Positions 1-7,511 of a stretch of DNA of 64,000 bases are shown one piece after another. The position numbers and the translations under genes were made by a program. The notes beneath the pieces are model-generated. The model saw nothing but the letters and a program-made list of their open reading frames with translations, did no database searches and was not told where the DNA came from. The stretch spans positions 35,426 through 99,425 of the forward strand of contig JAFSJX010000059.1 of NCBI GenBank assembly GCA_017449285.1. The letters run 5' to 3'. This DNA is from Treponema sp. (GTDB lineage Bacteria; Spirochaetota; Spirochaetia; Treponematales; Treponemataceae). The number at the start of each line of letters is the position of its first letter. The stretch's first letter is position 1.

Positions 1-1399
1 CTTTATCCTTATCAAAATAAAAACTATCATAGCATTGTTTTACTTCGATGTTTTTCTGTTTTGCTATCTGGCGCACTTGTAGATAAAGGGCGGATTCATA
101 CATAAATACTTCTTTTCCAATCCGTTTTCCTAAGACTTTTTCTATAAGGTCATACTTTTTTTCTACATAGTCTTTTATAAGCTGCTCTTGTTGTGCTTGC
201 GTTAGATTGTTGTTTTTTTCGTATTCTGATTTTATGCACAATAGAAAAATTGCCCTTGCGTTCTTTAAATTGTTTTTGTGTCTGTCATCAAGTTTTATGT
301 CGCCTGTTGCCGTAAGCCATTTATAAAGCGTTGCCGCTTTAAAGCCTTTTTTGGTCGGTACACCATAAAACCATTCACGCCAAGCGTAGATTGCTTGTGA
401 GATACATTGTTTCTTTGACTTACAGAAATAAAGTCTCATAAAAAAAGTTTTATAGGCGTTGCGTTCTTCTGGACTTTTGAATTCTTCGCCATTCAAATCT
501 TTATAAAGGTCGTAATCATTGGGCGTGATTATGTTTTTGTTTATAAGCCGTGTTATGAATGGGACGCTCGCTTTTCGATCCCAGTGTCGGAATTCTGTAT
601 TAAAAGATTCCAGATAATCTTCCCTTGTATAAGTGTCATGATACTGTCTTTGCAGTTCAAGCCGTTTTTCTGAAAAATGTTCTTCTGTCGGCAAAGAGCA
701 GAAAGGGCAGTAGATACGGCTGAATTCTTTTTCTTCGCTTAATGTCAGCTTTTCATAATCTGGCAAATCTTTATTTAATTCTTCCATAGCGGAAAGCATT
801 TGAATTCTGTTTATGCCGAAATAGTTTTTGTTAAGGTCGAATTTTTCAGATAGAATTTCGGTGTTAATGATACTTTGTTTATCTTCTGTAATTGATACAT
901 TCTTATTATCTTTGCTATCAATCCTACTACAACAATAATCTAATAATGACTTGCACCTGTCTTTATTACATAGATAGTATTTACAATAGCCTTGAAATTC
1001 TACATAGTTGGCATACTTTTCTTGTGTCTTTTCAGTTTCAAAAGTGGCTGTCTTATCCAAGCAGATTATAACGCCAATCTGCTTTAATCTTTTTATGTAA
1101 TCGCTTAATGTCTGTTGCTTGATGTTTAATTGTTTGCCCCAGTAATCTTGCGAAATAAAAAACGGTTGATTTAATTGTTTCGGGGCAAAATGATAAAGTT
1201 TCTTCACTAACGGCTGCATCTTACAAGCAGTTGAAAAACGCCCTTTAAAGTATTCATTAAGATTTTCTGGAAATTGTGTCTTTAACATTTCTGTAATTTT
1301 TTCTGTTATGAATTCGTGTGAATAATGTGAATAAAAATGATTGTTGAATTCAAATTCGTTTTCGTTTGATAGTTGATTTAATACTTCTAAAAGTTCCAT
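1..1399 (-). CDS. Winged-helix-type protein of the integrated element, partial
   Basis: The frame is open from an ATG at 1399 to the left edge of the window, about 466 codons, so the C-terminus is missing. A Shine-Dalgarno-like AGAGG lies about 9 bases before the ATG. Residues about 80-115 read as a helix-turn-helix or winged helix (SQDYWGKQLNIKQQTLSDYI followed by a KRLKQIGVI segment). A Cys pair (CPFCSLP) lies in the middle of the protein. The rest is charged and helical and I do not recognise the family. It is the most distal visible gene of the minus-strand element run, so a replication-initiator or regulator role is possible, but this is inference from the DNA-binding fold and context only. 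Codons are AT-rich like the rest of the element and unlike the chromosome to the right. Confidence 0.75.
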   Translation of the reverse strand, partial: MELLEVLNQLSNENEFEFNNHFYSHYSHEFITEKITEMLKTQFPENLNEYFKGRFSTACKMQPLVKKLYHFAPKQLNQPFFISQDYWGKQLNIKQQTLSDYIKRLKQIGVIICLDKTATFETEKTQEKYANYVEFQGYCKYYLCNKDRCKSLLDYCCSRIDSKDNKNVSITEDKQSIINTEILSEKFDLNKNYFGINRIQMLSAMEELNKDLPDYEKLTLSEEKEFSRIYCPFCSLPTEEHFSEKRLELQRQYHDTYTREDYLESFNTEFRHWDRKASVPFITRLINKNIITPNDYDLYKDLNGEEFKSPEERNAYKTFFMRLYFCKSKKQCISQAIYAWREWFYGVPTKKGFKAATLYKWLTATGDIKLDDRHKNNLKNARAIFLLCIKSEYEKNNNLTQAQQEQLIKDYVEKKYDLIEKVLGKRIGKEVFMYESALYLQVRQIAKQKNIEVKQCYDSFYFDKDK

Positions 1400-1420
1400 A
1401 AAAAAATGCCTCTGCTTTTT

Positions 1421-1463
1421 AACTTGCTAAAAGCCGCGGCAAGCAAAAAGCAGAAAGCAAGTT
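1421..1463. repeat. Inverted repeat between element genes
   Basis: AACTTGCT (1421-1428) is repeated inverted as AGCAAGTT (1456-1463) and is followed by a T run on the plus strand. It lies in the gap between the 83-aa gene and the partial gene. It could attenuate transcription, or simply be a compositional palindrome. Confidence 0.35.
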
Positions 1464-1522
1464 TTTTATGTTTTATCAATCATTTAGTAGCAGTGGGGGC
1501 AAGGCAAAAAAGCCCCGTAAGT

Positions 1523-1774
1523 TTATTTGCTAAAAAAAGTGTTAATCTTATTATAATTAAACGCATAGCGTTGAATTATGTATTCACCGTTTCTGTATTC
1601 TGGAAAATCTGTTTTTATCCAGCCGTTGACATAGCAAAAGCATAAAAACGGAATTTCTTCATCTGTGAAAGATAATTCTTTGGGCATTTTCTTAAACTGT
1701 TCTCGAAAATGATTTATAAAATAAATCCATCCGAATTGTTGTTTGTCTAATTTACTTTTTCCAGTTATAACCAT
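1523..1774 (-). CDS. Small hypothetical protein of the element (83 aa)
   Basis: An 83-codon frame with a good Shine-Dalgarno (AAAGAGG, 7 bases before the ATG), placed 52 bases after the nuclease gene in the same direction. The protein is basic in its first third and aromatic-rich after that. It has no signal peptide, membrane segment or motif that I recognise. The ribosome site and its place in a same-strand run make it a likely real gene. Function unknown; membership in the restriction-modification cassette or in element maintenance are both possible. Confidence 0.6.
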   Translation of the reverse strand: MVITGKSKLDKQQFGWIYFINHFREQFKKMPKELSFTDEEIPFLCFCYVNGWIKTDFPEYRNGEYIIQRYAFNYNKINTFFSK

Positions 1775-1826
1775 AGCAAAACCTCTTTTTTTGTTTTACT
1801 ACTTAGTTCTCGCCCGTGTTTTCCTT

Positions 1827-2942
1827 TTAACTGTCGCTTTTTCGGCGGTTGCAAGACTTGCAAAGAATTTGGCAATTTTCAATAGTGGTGTGTCCGCCCT
1901 TGCTCCACGGCGTTATGTGGTCTGCATCGGCTTCTTCAAAAGTGATTGCTTTTCCGCATTTTTTACATTTGCCGCCCTGTTGCTCCAAAACTTTTCTTTT
2001 GGTCTTATCGTCAAATTTTCTGATTGATAAATGCTTTTCGTTGCCGTCAAAAAGATAAAAGAAAATGCCTTTTAAGTTCGTGACATCATCATCTTCAATA
2101 AGTTCTTTTATCTGTGCTTCCAGTTTATCTGTGTCGATGTCGGCTTTGTTTCCGTAATCGTTGAAAAGAAAGCCCCAATCTACGCCCTTCATTATTTCTT
2201 TTCTGTAATTCGGAAAAGTGCGGCGTATCCAGCTTATGACGGCTTGAAAGTAATTCCATAATGCAGATGCGTTTTCTTTGTGTTGGTTGTCCGCCATAAA
2301 TTGGCCGACATTCTCGGCCCCTTTTGAAATCCATTTTAGCGTGGTTGCCAGATAATCTTGACGGATTTCTGAACCTGTCAAATAATCTTTTCCAAGTTGA
2401 TAGGCGGCTCCGCCTTTTCTGGAAAAGTATTTTTTAGCATCTGTTAGCCAAGTGCCAGAATAGGTAGCGTTTAATAATTCCTGTTGATTTAACGGCTCGC
2501 CAGATACATTGATTCTGTCGAACCACGCCAATTTTTCGCTATCGTTTCCCTCACACCAATAGACGGTTAATTTGTAGTTCAAGATTTTTTCTTGTAAGTC
2601 GGTTGGCAAGGTGTGGAAATAAAGCGGCGTTTTGTCGTTTTCCATTGTGATAGAAAAAAAGTTATGAACATACTGGCAGATTGAAATAGAGCGTTGTTGT
2701 CCGTCCAAAACTTCAAAATCTGTGTCGGAATTCTTTACCCAATAAAAGACATTTAACGGATAATCTTTTAAAACGCTATCAATTACCAGATTTCTTTTCT
2801 TATCGTCATAAACGAATTCACGCTGATACTTTGGGCGGATGTTAAGTTTTCCGCCATAGCCTACAACGCCATTAGTTTCTTTATCTTCCAGATAGCCTTC
2901 TGCAAGTTCTTTTATAGTGATTTCTTGATAGTTGATTTTCAT
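1827..2942 (-). CDS. DUF262-HNH endonuclease (GmrSD-like)
   Basis: The protein has 371 residues. The N-terminal part is a DUF262 domain, with the ParB-like DGQQR motif at residues 80-84 and the upstream RPKYQREFVYDD segment. The C-terminal 46 residues are an HNH nuclease with two Cys pairs (CKKC and CKSC) around the core ADHITPWSKGG. Proteins of this build include the GmrSD-type nucleotide-dependent nucleases and related phage-defence nucleases. The gene starts 1 base after the methyltransferase stop, and its Shine-Dalgarno (AAGGAAA) lies inside the last codons of that gene, so the two are translationally coupled. I infer a restriction partner for the methyltransferase. Cleavage specificity cannot be read from the sequence. 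Confidence 0.85.
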   Translation of the reverse strand: MKINYQEITIKELAEGYLEDKETNGVVGYGGKLNIRPKYQREFVYDDKKRNLVIDSVLKDYPLNVFYWVKNSDTDFEVLDGQQRSISICQYVHNFFSITMENDKTPLYFHTLPTDLQEKILNYKLTVYWCEGNDSEKLAWFDRINVSGEPLNQQELLNATYSGTWLTDAKKYFSRKGGAAYQLGKDYLTGSEIRQDYLATTLKWISKGAENVGQFMADNQHKENASALWNYFQAVISWIRRTFPNYRKEIMKGVDWGFLFNDYGNKADIDTDKLEAQIKELIEDDDVTNLKGIFFYLFDGNEKHLSIRKFDDKTKRKVLEQQGGKCKKCGKAITFEEADADHITPWSKGGHTTIENCQILCKSCNRRKSDS

Positions 2943-2943
2943 T

Positions 2944-3972
2944 TTATTTTTTCCTTATAAGAATTCTCGGATAAGTATTACGCAATTCACCGTTTTTAAT
3001 TAAAACGGGCGTTGCATTTAAATCGCTATAATTCGGATAATCTGCTTTTGTATAAACCTTACTTTTCAAAGACGGGTCTCCAGCCCCTCGTTTCGCAATT
3101 CCGATTATTTCAAATTGGTCTGGATTGTATTTATCAAGAAAAGTAATAGGAACTCCCATCCAGCCAGAATAATCATTTGGAATTTCAGAAGTTTTTGATA
3201 CTTCAATAGCATCATAATTATCATACTTCGGGTATTTTTCAGGCGTGTAGGTTTCGTATAAAATTAAATTTTCGTGTCTGTCTTTATAATCCAAGTTTGA
3301 AAACCATCTTACACCTTTTACACGAATAAATTTTTTACCGTCATCATCAATTCTAAATCCAGAGGCTTTTAATGGATAATTATCTGGAACCCCAAATTCA
3401 CGGTCTCCACTATGGATTGATTGGCCAAGCCATAATTTGTTTTCTTGTATTAGTGGAAAAACTTCTTTATAAGTAATAGCGTTTATGTTGCCCAGAATTA
3501 TAAATTTCTTTTCGTATTTCATAAGTTGCGCAACATACTCACGGAAAAGCGAAAACGGCGGATTTGTGATAACTATGTCTGACTGTTTTAAAAGTTCGAT
3601 ACATTCTTTGCTTCTAAAATCCCCATCGCCTTTAAGTTCTTTTATTTCCAGTTCGTCATTTGTTGGAATGTGGTCTTTTTCGCTTCCTGTGTATTCTACA
3701 TAAACGGCTTTTTCACAATCATTCTGGCTGAACAAATCGAAATCTTGATTTTTGTAGCATACGGAAATCAATTTTTTTAGTCCGAAAAAATTAAAGTTCA
3801 AAGCGAAGTATTTGAAAAAATTTGATAGTCGTGGGTCATCGCAATTACACAAAATTACCTTATTCTTAAAATGGTCTTTATAATTTACCATTTCTTTTTC
3901 TATGTCTGTTAATTGTGTATAGAATTCGTCTGCTTTATTTTCCCTTGCAGAATTCAAATCTGTGTTTTTCAT
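2944..3972 (-). CDS. EcoRI-family adenine-specific DNA methyltransferase
   Basis: The protein has 342 residues from the ATG at 3972. The amino-methyltransferase motif NPPF is at about 137-140 and an SAM-site-like segment with CDDPRLSNFF at about 44-53. Overall it matches the EcoRI methylase family of N6-adenine methyltransferases. An in-frame ATG at 3990 is rejected because a TATAAT box (3979-3984) lies between it and 3972. That box is 6 bases before the chosen ATG and no Shine-Dalgarno is present, so the mRNA is probably leaderless. The nuclease follows after 1 base. In restriction-modification cassettes early expression of the methylase protects the host, which fits the methylase being promoter-proximal. 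Methylation of GAATTC is expected from the family name but is not shown here. Confidence 0.88.
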   Translation of the reverse strand: MKNTDLNSARENKADEFYTQLTDIEKEMVNYKDHFKNKVILCNCDDPRLSNFFKYFALNFNFFGLKKLISVCYKNQDFDLFSQNDCEKAVYVEYTGSEKDHIPTNDELEIKELKGDGDFRSKECIELLKQSDIVITNPPFSLFREYVAQLMKYEKKFIILGNINAITYKEVFPLIQENKLWLGQSIHSGDREFGVPDNYPLKASGFRIDDDGKKFIRVKGVRWFSNLDYKDRHENLILYETYTPEKYPKYDNYDAIEVSKTSEIPNDYSGWMGVPITFLDKYNPDQFEIIGIAKRGAGDPSLKSKVYTKADYPNYSDLNATPVLIKNGELRNTYPRILIRKK

Positions 3973-3978
3973 AAAGCA

Positions 3979-3984
3979 ATTATA
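3979..3984 (-). promoter_or_regulatory. -10 box of the methyltransferase gene (leaderless)
   Basis: TATAAT on the minus strand, 6 bases before the ATG at 3972. A -35 box is weak. The predicted transcription start coincides with the start codon. Confidence 0.6.
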
Positions 3985-4055
3985 GCACAAATTTTGGAAA
4001 AATTCACCATAAAGCAGAAAAATTGAAATGGCTTCTGGAAAGTTTTTTCTGGCAG

Positions 4056-4100
4056 ATTTTACGGGGCTTGAAAATTGGGGCTTAAAAAGCCCCGTAAAAT
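4056..4100 (-). terminator. Terminator-like inverted repeat after the integrase
   Basis: ATTTTACGGGGCTT (4056-4069) is matched by a perfect inverted copy at 4087-4100. A more compact alternative stem GGGGCTT/AAGCCCC lies at 4077-4093. The right arm touches the integrase stop codon. It separates the integrase from the methyltransferase promoter. Confidence 0.65.
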
Positions 4101-5740
4101 CATTCTTTTTCTTTCATTGCATCAAGCATTGATTTTCTGTTTTCTTTCCGTTCTTCGGCGGTTATTTTTTTGCCCCAGTAAGGCTCTCCGAATTCGTCTT
4201 TATAACGGTCGGTTGTAATTAAACTGTCAATAATTTCATTTGGTAATTTTTCTACCTGTTCTGGCATTTTGCTTGATGTTTTTCTTTTTATGTCAAGCCG
4301 TTTTATAGTCCGTTCTTTTTCCGTAATCGGTAGCGTGTTTTCTTTTTCTTTTGCTTCCAGTAATGCGGCGTTTATCTGTGCGGCAAGCGTTGAATCTTCC
4401 ATAGCCTCTTTTGCCAGTTTCCAACCCCTTTTTATGTCTAAGCCGCCTTCAATTATGCCATACGCCCAGAAATTGAAAAGTTGTAGTTGCATAGGGTCTT
4501 TTGTTTCAAAATAGCCCATAGCCTCGCAAACTTTATTATGTTCGTTTGTGCGGTCTGCTTTTTCATAATCATAGTAAGATGTAAGTGGGTCGTTGCTTTG
4601 CGTGTTTTGCGTTGTGTGGCCCATTAACGCTTCGATGTTCTGCGTGTTGCCCCATACGCTTTGCAAGTGTGTCTTAAACATTTTACGAAATCCATAGAAT
4701 GTGATTCCGTTATCTTCTTTAATTTCCTTTATGTCGGTCATTCCGCAAAATTGCCCCCAGTATAAAAGCAATCGGCGGTTATGGTCATCATTTTCATCCA
4801 AGCCCGCGCCGTTTTCTTTTACCAGAAAGCCGTTTTGTTTTAGCGTTGCGAAAGCCTTTATAAGCCGTGCGGTCAAATCCGTTATCGGAATAATTCTTTT
4901 TGCGTTTTCTGTTTTTGTGCCGTTGCAGTGCAGCCAGTAGCCAGAATCGGTTTTAAATATGTCGTTTGTTGTGATTCGGTCTATCTCGGAATTTCTGAAT
5001 CCCGTTGTAAGCTGAATAAAGCCTAATAGACTATAAATTATTTCATTCTGCGATGTGTTGAATGTGTCAAATCCAAGCGGCAATTTATGCTTGAAAGCGG
5101 CAATCTCAAAACAGTTTTTGGCGCGTTTTTCGTGCTTCAAGTGCTTGCGTTTATAAAATGGGTCAGTGTTGATTTTTTCGGCTCGGTATAGGTATAAATA
5201 AATCCTGTGTAAGTGGGTTAAGTAATTATCTATCGTTTTTCCGCTCAGTGTGCCTTTTCCGATTTCACGGCCTTTTTGTTGTAAGTCAATCTGTAATTGT
5301 TCAAGCCGTGGGCGTGTTAAATCTGAAAAATAATGAATGTCTGGCGTAAGTTCTGTAATTCGGCTCATAAAGTTATCTGCCTTTATGCGTTCTTTTTCTG
5401 GCAGTTTAAGGCCGAAAGCCAATTCTCGTTTTAAGTGTTCTGAATTTTCTTTGTAGTAGGCGTTTATAAGGTTATGGAATTCATCATTTGTTTTTCGTCT
5501 TTTGCCGTTGCTTTTGTTCTTTATGTTTTCTGGATGTTCAAACCAGTTTGTGGCAATTTCAAAAGCCTGCTGATAGTCGCTTGTGCCAGTGGAAAGCCTT
5601 ATTTTTGTTGCGGTGAATTCTACATAGTAATTTGGGGTGTTTGGCTTATGAAAAAGCCAGAAAGGTCTTTTCATTTTTCCGTTATAATCTGGGTCTAAAA
5701 GTGTTAAAAGTTGCCTTATAAAATCCTGTCTGTTTGTCAT
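4100..5740 (-). CDS. Tyrosine recombinase (integrase)
   Basis: The protein has 546 residues. Catalytic residues visible in family order are Arg249 (TTGFRNSE), the beta-hairpin Lys near 276 (GTKTENAKR), a YGFR box ending at Arg352, where most relatives have HxxR, the GH pair at 374-375 (LMGHT), and a nucleophile Tyr among 389-392 (SYYDYE). The SAM-like core-binding region precedes it at about 115-200. A C-terminal tail of about 150 residues beyond the catalytic domain is unusual and charged. The gene is the last of the element, immediately next to the tRNA-Gly gene, the standard position for an integrase that uses the tRNA 3' end as attachment site. The upstream repeats at 5758-5822 may be its own binding sites. 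Confidence 0.92.
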   Translation of the reverse strand: MTNRQDFIRQLLTLLDPDYNGKMKRPFWLFHKPNTPNYYVEFTATKIRLSTGTSDYQQAFEIATNWFEHPENIKNKSNGKRRKTNDEFHNLINAYYKENSEHLKRELAFGLKLPEKERIKADNFMSRITELTPDIHYFSDLTRPRLEQLQIDLQQKGREIGKGTLSGKTIDNYLTHLHRIYLYLYRAEKINTDPFYKRKHLKHEKRAKNCFEIAAFKHKLPLGFDTFNTSQNEIIYSLLGFIQLTTGFRNSEIDRITTNDIFKTDSGYWLHCNGTKTENAKRIIPITDLTARLIKAFATLKQNGFLVKENGAGLDENDDHNRRLLLYWGQFCGMTDIKEIKEDNGITFYGFRKMFKTHLQSVWGNTQNIEALMGHTTQNTQSNDPLTSYYDYEKADRTNEHNKVCEAMGYFETKDPMQLQLFNFWAYGIIEGGLDIKRGWKLAKEAMEDSTLAAQINAALLEAKEKENTLPITEKERTIKRLDIKRKTSSKMPEQVEKLPNEIIDSLITTDRYKDEFGEPYWGKKITAEERKENRKSMLDAMKEKE

Positions 5741-5822
5741 AAAACGCCCCCAAAATGGTAAGTAGTGTAGTAAGTGATTGTCGTTTTTTGGGCGTTTTAC
5801 TTACTACTTTTTTACTTACTAC
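5741..5822. promoter_or_regulatory. Repeat cluster upstream of the integrase (possible arm sites or operator)
   Basis: ACTTACTAC occurs directly at 5799-5807 and 5814-5822, 15 bases apart, and inverted at 5767-5775, with a related partial copy at 5758-5766. AAAACGCCC at 5741-5749 has an inverted copy at 5790-5798 that brackets the inner repeats. Such arrangements are seen at integrase arm-binding sites and at excisionase or repressor operators. Confidence 0.45.
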
Positions 5823-5842
5823 AGAAAAGGCGTTCCAAAACA

Positions 5843-5883
5843 AAAAACGCTAATTCGTTGTATTACTTTGAATTAGCGTTTTT
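5843..5883. terminator. Bidirectional terminator between tRNA-Gly and the element
   Basis: AAAAACGCTAATTC (5843-5856) and its perfect inverse (5870-5883) form a 14-bp stem with A and T runs on the two sides. It ends the tRNA-Gly transcript and insulates the integrase region. Confidence 0.8.
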
Positions 5884-5910
5884 CGTTCTTTATGAATTAC
5901 CATAAAATTA

Positions 5911-5982
5911 AGCGGCAGAAGGGAGTCGAACCCTCGTCTTCAGCTTGGAAGGCTGAGATAATAGCCGTTATATGACTGCCGC
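5911..5982 (-). tRNA. tRNA-Gly (anticodon TCC)
   Basis: The 7-bp acceptor stem GCGGCAG/CTGCCGC, a T-arm with GGTTCGACTCC, and an anticodon loop reading CTTCCAA give tRNA-Gly(TCC). CCA is not encoded. The 3' end faces the integrase, so this gene is the probable attachment site of the element. Confidence 0.95.
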
Positions 5983-5995
5983 AAAATGTATATTT

Positions 5996-6024
5996 ATTCT
6001 AGCAAAATCTCGCGTGTGTGTCAA
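5996..6024 (-). promoter_or_regulatory. Promoter of tRNA-Gly
   Basis: TTGACA (6019-6024), a 17-base spacer and TAGAAT (5996-6001), starting transcription just before the tRNA. Confidence 0.8.
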
Positions 6025-6085
6025 TCGGAAAGCCCTCTGTTTTTATAATTTTTATGATTTTTTTCCAGAATAAAAATACGGCGGC

Positions 6086-6826
6086 TTATTTTTTGCACAC
6101 GGTTTCGTAGGCAATTTGAGCCGCACTCTGCTCCGCGCTTTTTTTATTTTTTCCCTGCGCTGGTCCGTAGGTGTCTTTTCCCAAATGAACGCTCACCCAG
6201 AACGTCTGGTCATGGTCGGGCCCCGATTTTTTTATCAGTTCGTAAGTAGGACACTCTTTGCACTTTTTCTGATAGAATTCCTGCAAAAGCGTCTTGTAAT
6301 CACGCGCACCCTTATCCTGCTGCACCTTGCGGATTTCTGGTATAATGAGCGAAAGAACCAGTTTTTCCGCCGCCTCGTAACCGCTGTCCAGATAGTATGC
6401 CCCGATAACGGCTTCCACCGCGTCCGCAAGAATCGCCTTTTTCTGTCTGCCGCCGCTCATCTCCTCGCCCTTCCCCATTACCAGCATTTTATCAATGCCG
6501 ATTCTGACGGCTATCGGCGCAAGGGTCTGCTCGCTTACGACAACACTTTTTATACGGGCAAGGTCTCCCTCGGGATTGTCAAGCATATCCTCGTACAGAA
6601 AGGTTGCCGTCGCCATGCCCAGCACGCTGTCGCCAAGGAATTCCAGCCGCTCGTTATTCATGTGCCGATGTTCGGCGTTTTCGTTTGAATATGAGCGATG
6701 ATGAAATGCAAGGTCAAGCAGTTCCAGATTGCCGAAACGCAAGGAAAGACCTTTGCAGAACTGGATAAGCGATTTTTTCCGCCCCGAAGAAAGATTTGTC
6801 CGCTGAAAAAATTTTCTCATTGACAT
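6086..6826 (-). CDS. rnc: Ribonuclease III
   Basis: A double-strand RNA endonuclease that processes rRNA precursors and other structured RNAs. The RNase III signature NERLEFLGDSVL is near residues 58-69, the second acidic cluster is in DAVEAVIGA, and the last 70 residues form a double-stranded-RNA-binding domain (DYKTLLQEF ending in AEQSAAQIAYETV). About 246 residues is normal for the family. The frame extends to 6850, but that start lies in the loop of the acpP terminator, so ATG 6826 (or 6820, six bases after a GGG) is more likely. It follows rpmF and acpP, a common bacterial gene order. Some read-through of the terminator would be needed to express it from the rpmF promoters. Confidence 0.93.
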   Translation of the reverse strand: MSMRKFFQRTNLSSGRKKSLIQFCKGLSLRFGNLELLDLAFHHRSYSNENAEHRHMNNERLEFLGDSVLGMATATFLYEDMLDNPEGDLARIKSVVVSEQTLAPIAVRIGIDKMLVMGKGEEMSGGRQKKAILADAVEAVIGAYYLDSGYEAAEKLVLSLIIPEIRKVQQDKGARDYKTLLQEFYQKKCKECPTYELIKKSGPDHDQTFWVSVHLGKDTYGPAQGKNKKSAEQSAAQIAYETVCKK

Positions 6827-6831
6827 CCCAT

Positions 6832-6864
6832 AAAAAAACACAGACCGCATACGCCAGCCTGTGT
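6832..6864 (-). terminator. Intrinsic terminator after acpP
   Basis: ACACAG/CTGTGT stem (6838-6843 and 6859-6864) followed on the minus strand by seven T. It lies directly before the rnc start, so rnc is probably expressed partly by read-through. Confidence 0.65.
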
Positions 6865-6890
6865 CTCCAAAAATACGCCTGTTTCAGAAA

Positions 6891-7127
6891 TTATTTCTGC
6901 TCAGACTTGATGAAGTTGTACGCATCACGAACTGTCTCAAATTCGTTAGCCTTTTCATCGGGAATGCTTACGCCCAACTCCTCTTCAATCGCATAGACCA
7001 ATTCGTAAGTGTCCAGGCTGTCAGCACCAAGGTCACCACGGAAAGAAGCATCCATCGTAACCTTGCTCTCGTCGATTTCCAGTTTTTCTGCAATGAGTTT
7101 CTGGATTTTTGTAAACAATTCGTCCAT
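6891..7127 (-). CDS. acpP: Acyl carrier protein
   Basis: Carries growing acyl chains in fatty-acid synthesis on a 4'-phosphopantetheine arm. At 78 residues, acidic and helical, it has the canonical length, and the attachment motif GADSLD places the modified serine at residue 37. A strong Shine-Dalgarno (AGGAG) precedes the ATG. It lies between rpmF and rnc on the same strand, 61 bases after rpmF, and is ended by the hairpin at 6832-6864. Expression is expected from the tandem promoters upstream of rpmF. Confidence 0.96.
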   Translation of the reverse strand: MDELFTKIQKLIAEKLEIDESKVTMDASFRGDLGADSLDTYELVYAIEEELGVSIPDEKANEFETVRDAYNFIKSEQK

Positions 7128-7188
7128 TTTCGTCTCCTATCAGGTTTCCGGCTACAGCCGGTCTCCAGTCAATAATGTGTCTGCCGGA

Positions 7189-7377
7189 TTACGCATTTGT
7201 TTCAGGAGTGATTACCTGACGACCACGGTAAAAACCGCATTTCGGGCATACGTGATGCTGCAAGACAAGGTTTCCACAGTTGTTGCATTCAACCATCTGG
7301 GGAGCCTTAAGATGCATGTTCACACCCCGACGTCTGCGCGTACGGGCTTTTGACGTTTTCGCTCTAGGAACTGCCAT
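7189..7377 (-). CDS. rpmF: 50S ribosomal protein L32
   Basis: The protein has 62 residues with the typical start MAVPRAKTSKARTRRRR and a four-cysteine zinc ribbon at residues 31, 34, 44 and 47 (CNNC and CPKC), so this is the zinc-binding form. First gene of the rpmF-acpP-rnc run, with two promoters upstream in the gap to coaD. Confidence 0.96.
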   Translation of the reverse strand: MAVPRAKTSKARTRRRRGVNMHLKAPQMVECNNCGNLVLQHHVCPKCGFYRGRQVITPETNA

Positions 7378-7420
7378 ATATAAACCTCACTATTTAATTT
7401 AAAATTGAATAACGGGATTT

Positions 7421-7481
7421 ATACTACTACAGTTTCCACCCGAATGTCAATCCATTATATCATTTATGTGCGCTTTGTCAA
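7421..7481 (-). promoter_or_regulatory. Tandem promoters of rpmF-acpP
   Basis: The distal promoter has TTGACA (7476-7481), a 16-base spacer and TATAAT (7454-7459). The proximal one has TTGACA (7445-7450), an 18-base spacer and TAGTAT (7421-7426). Both -35 boxes are consensus. Confidence 0.75.
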
Positions 7482-7511
7482 GTTTTTATTTCAACAAAAT
7501 CACAAAAAATG

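Noticed and set aside
5758..5822. CRISPR-like array
   Set aside because: Repeats are only 9 bases, unevenly spaced and partly inverted, without spacers; integrase-site repeats are more likely.
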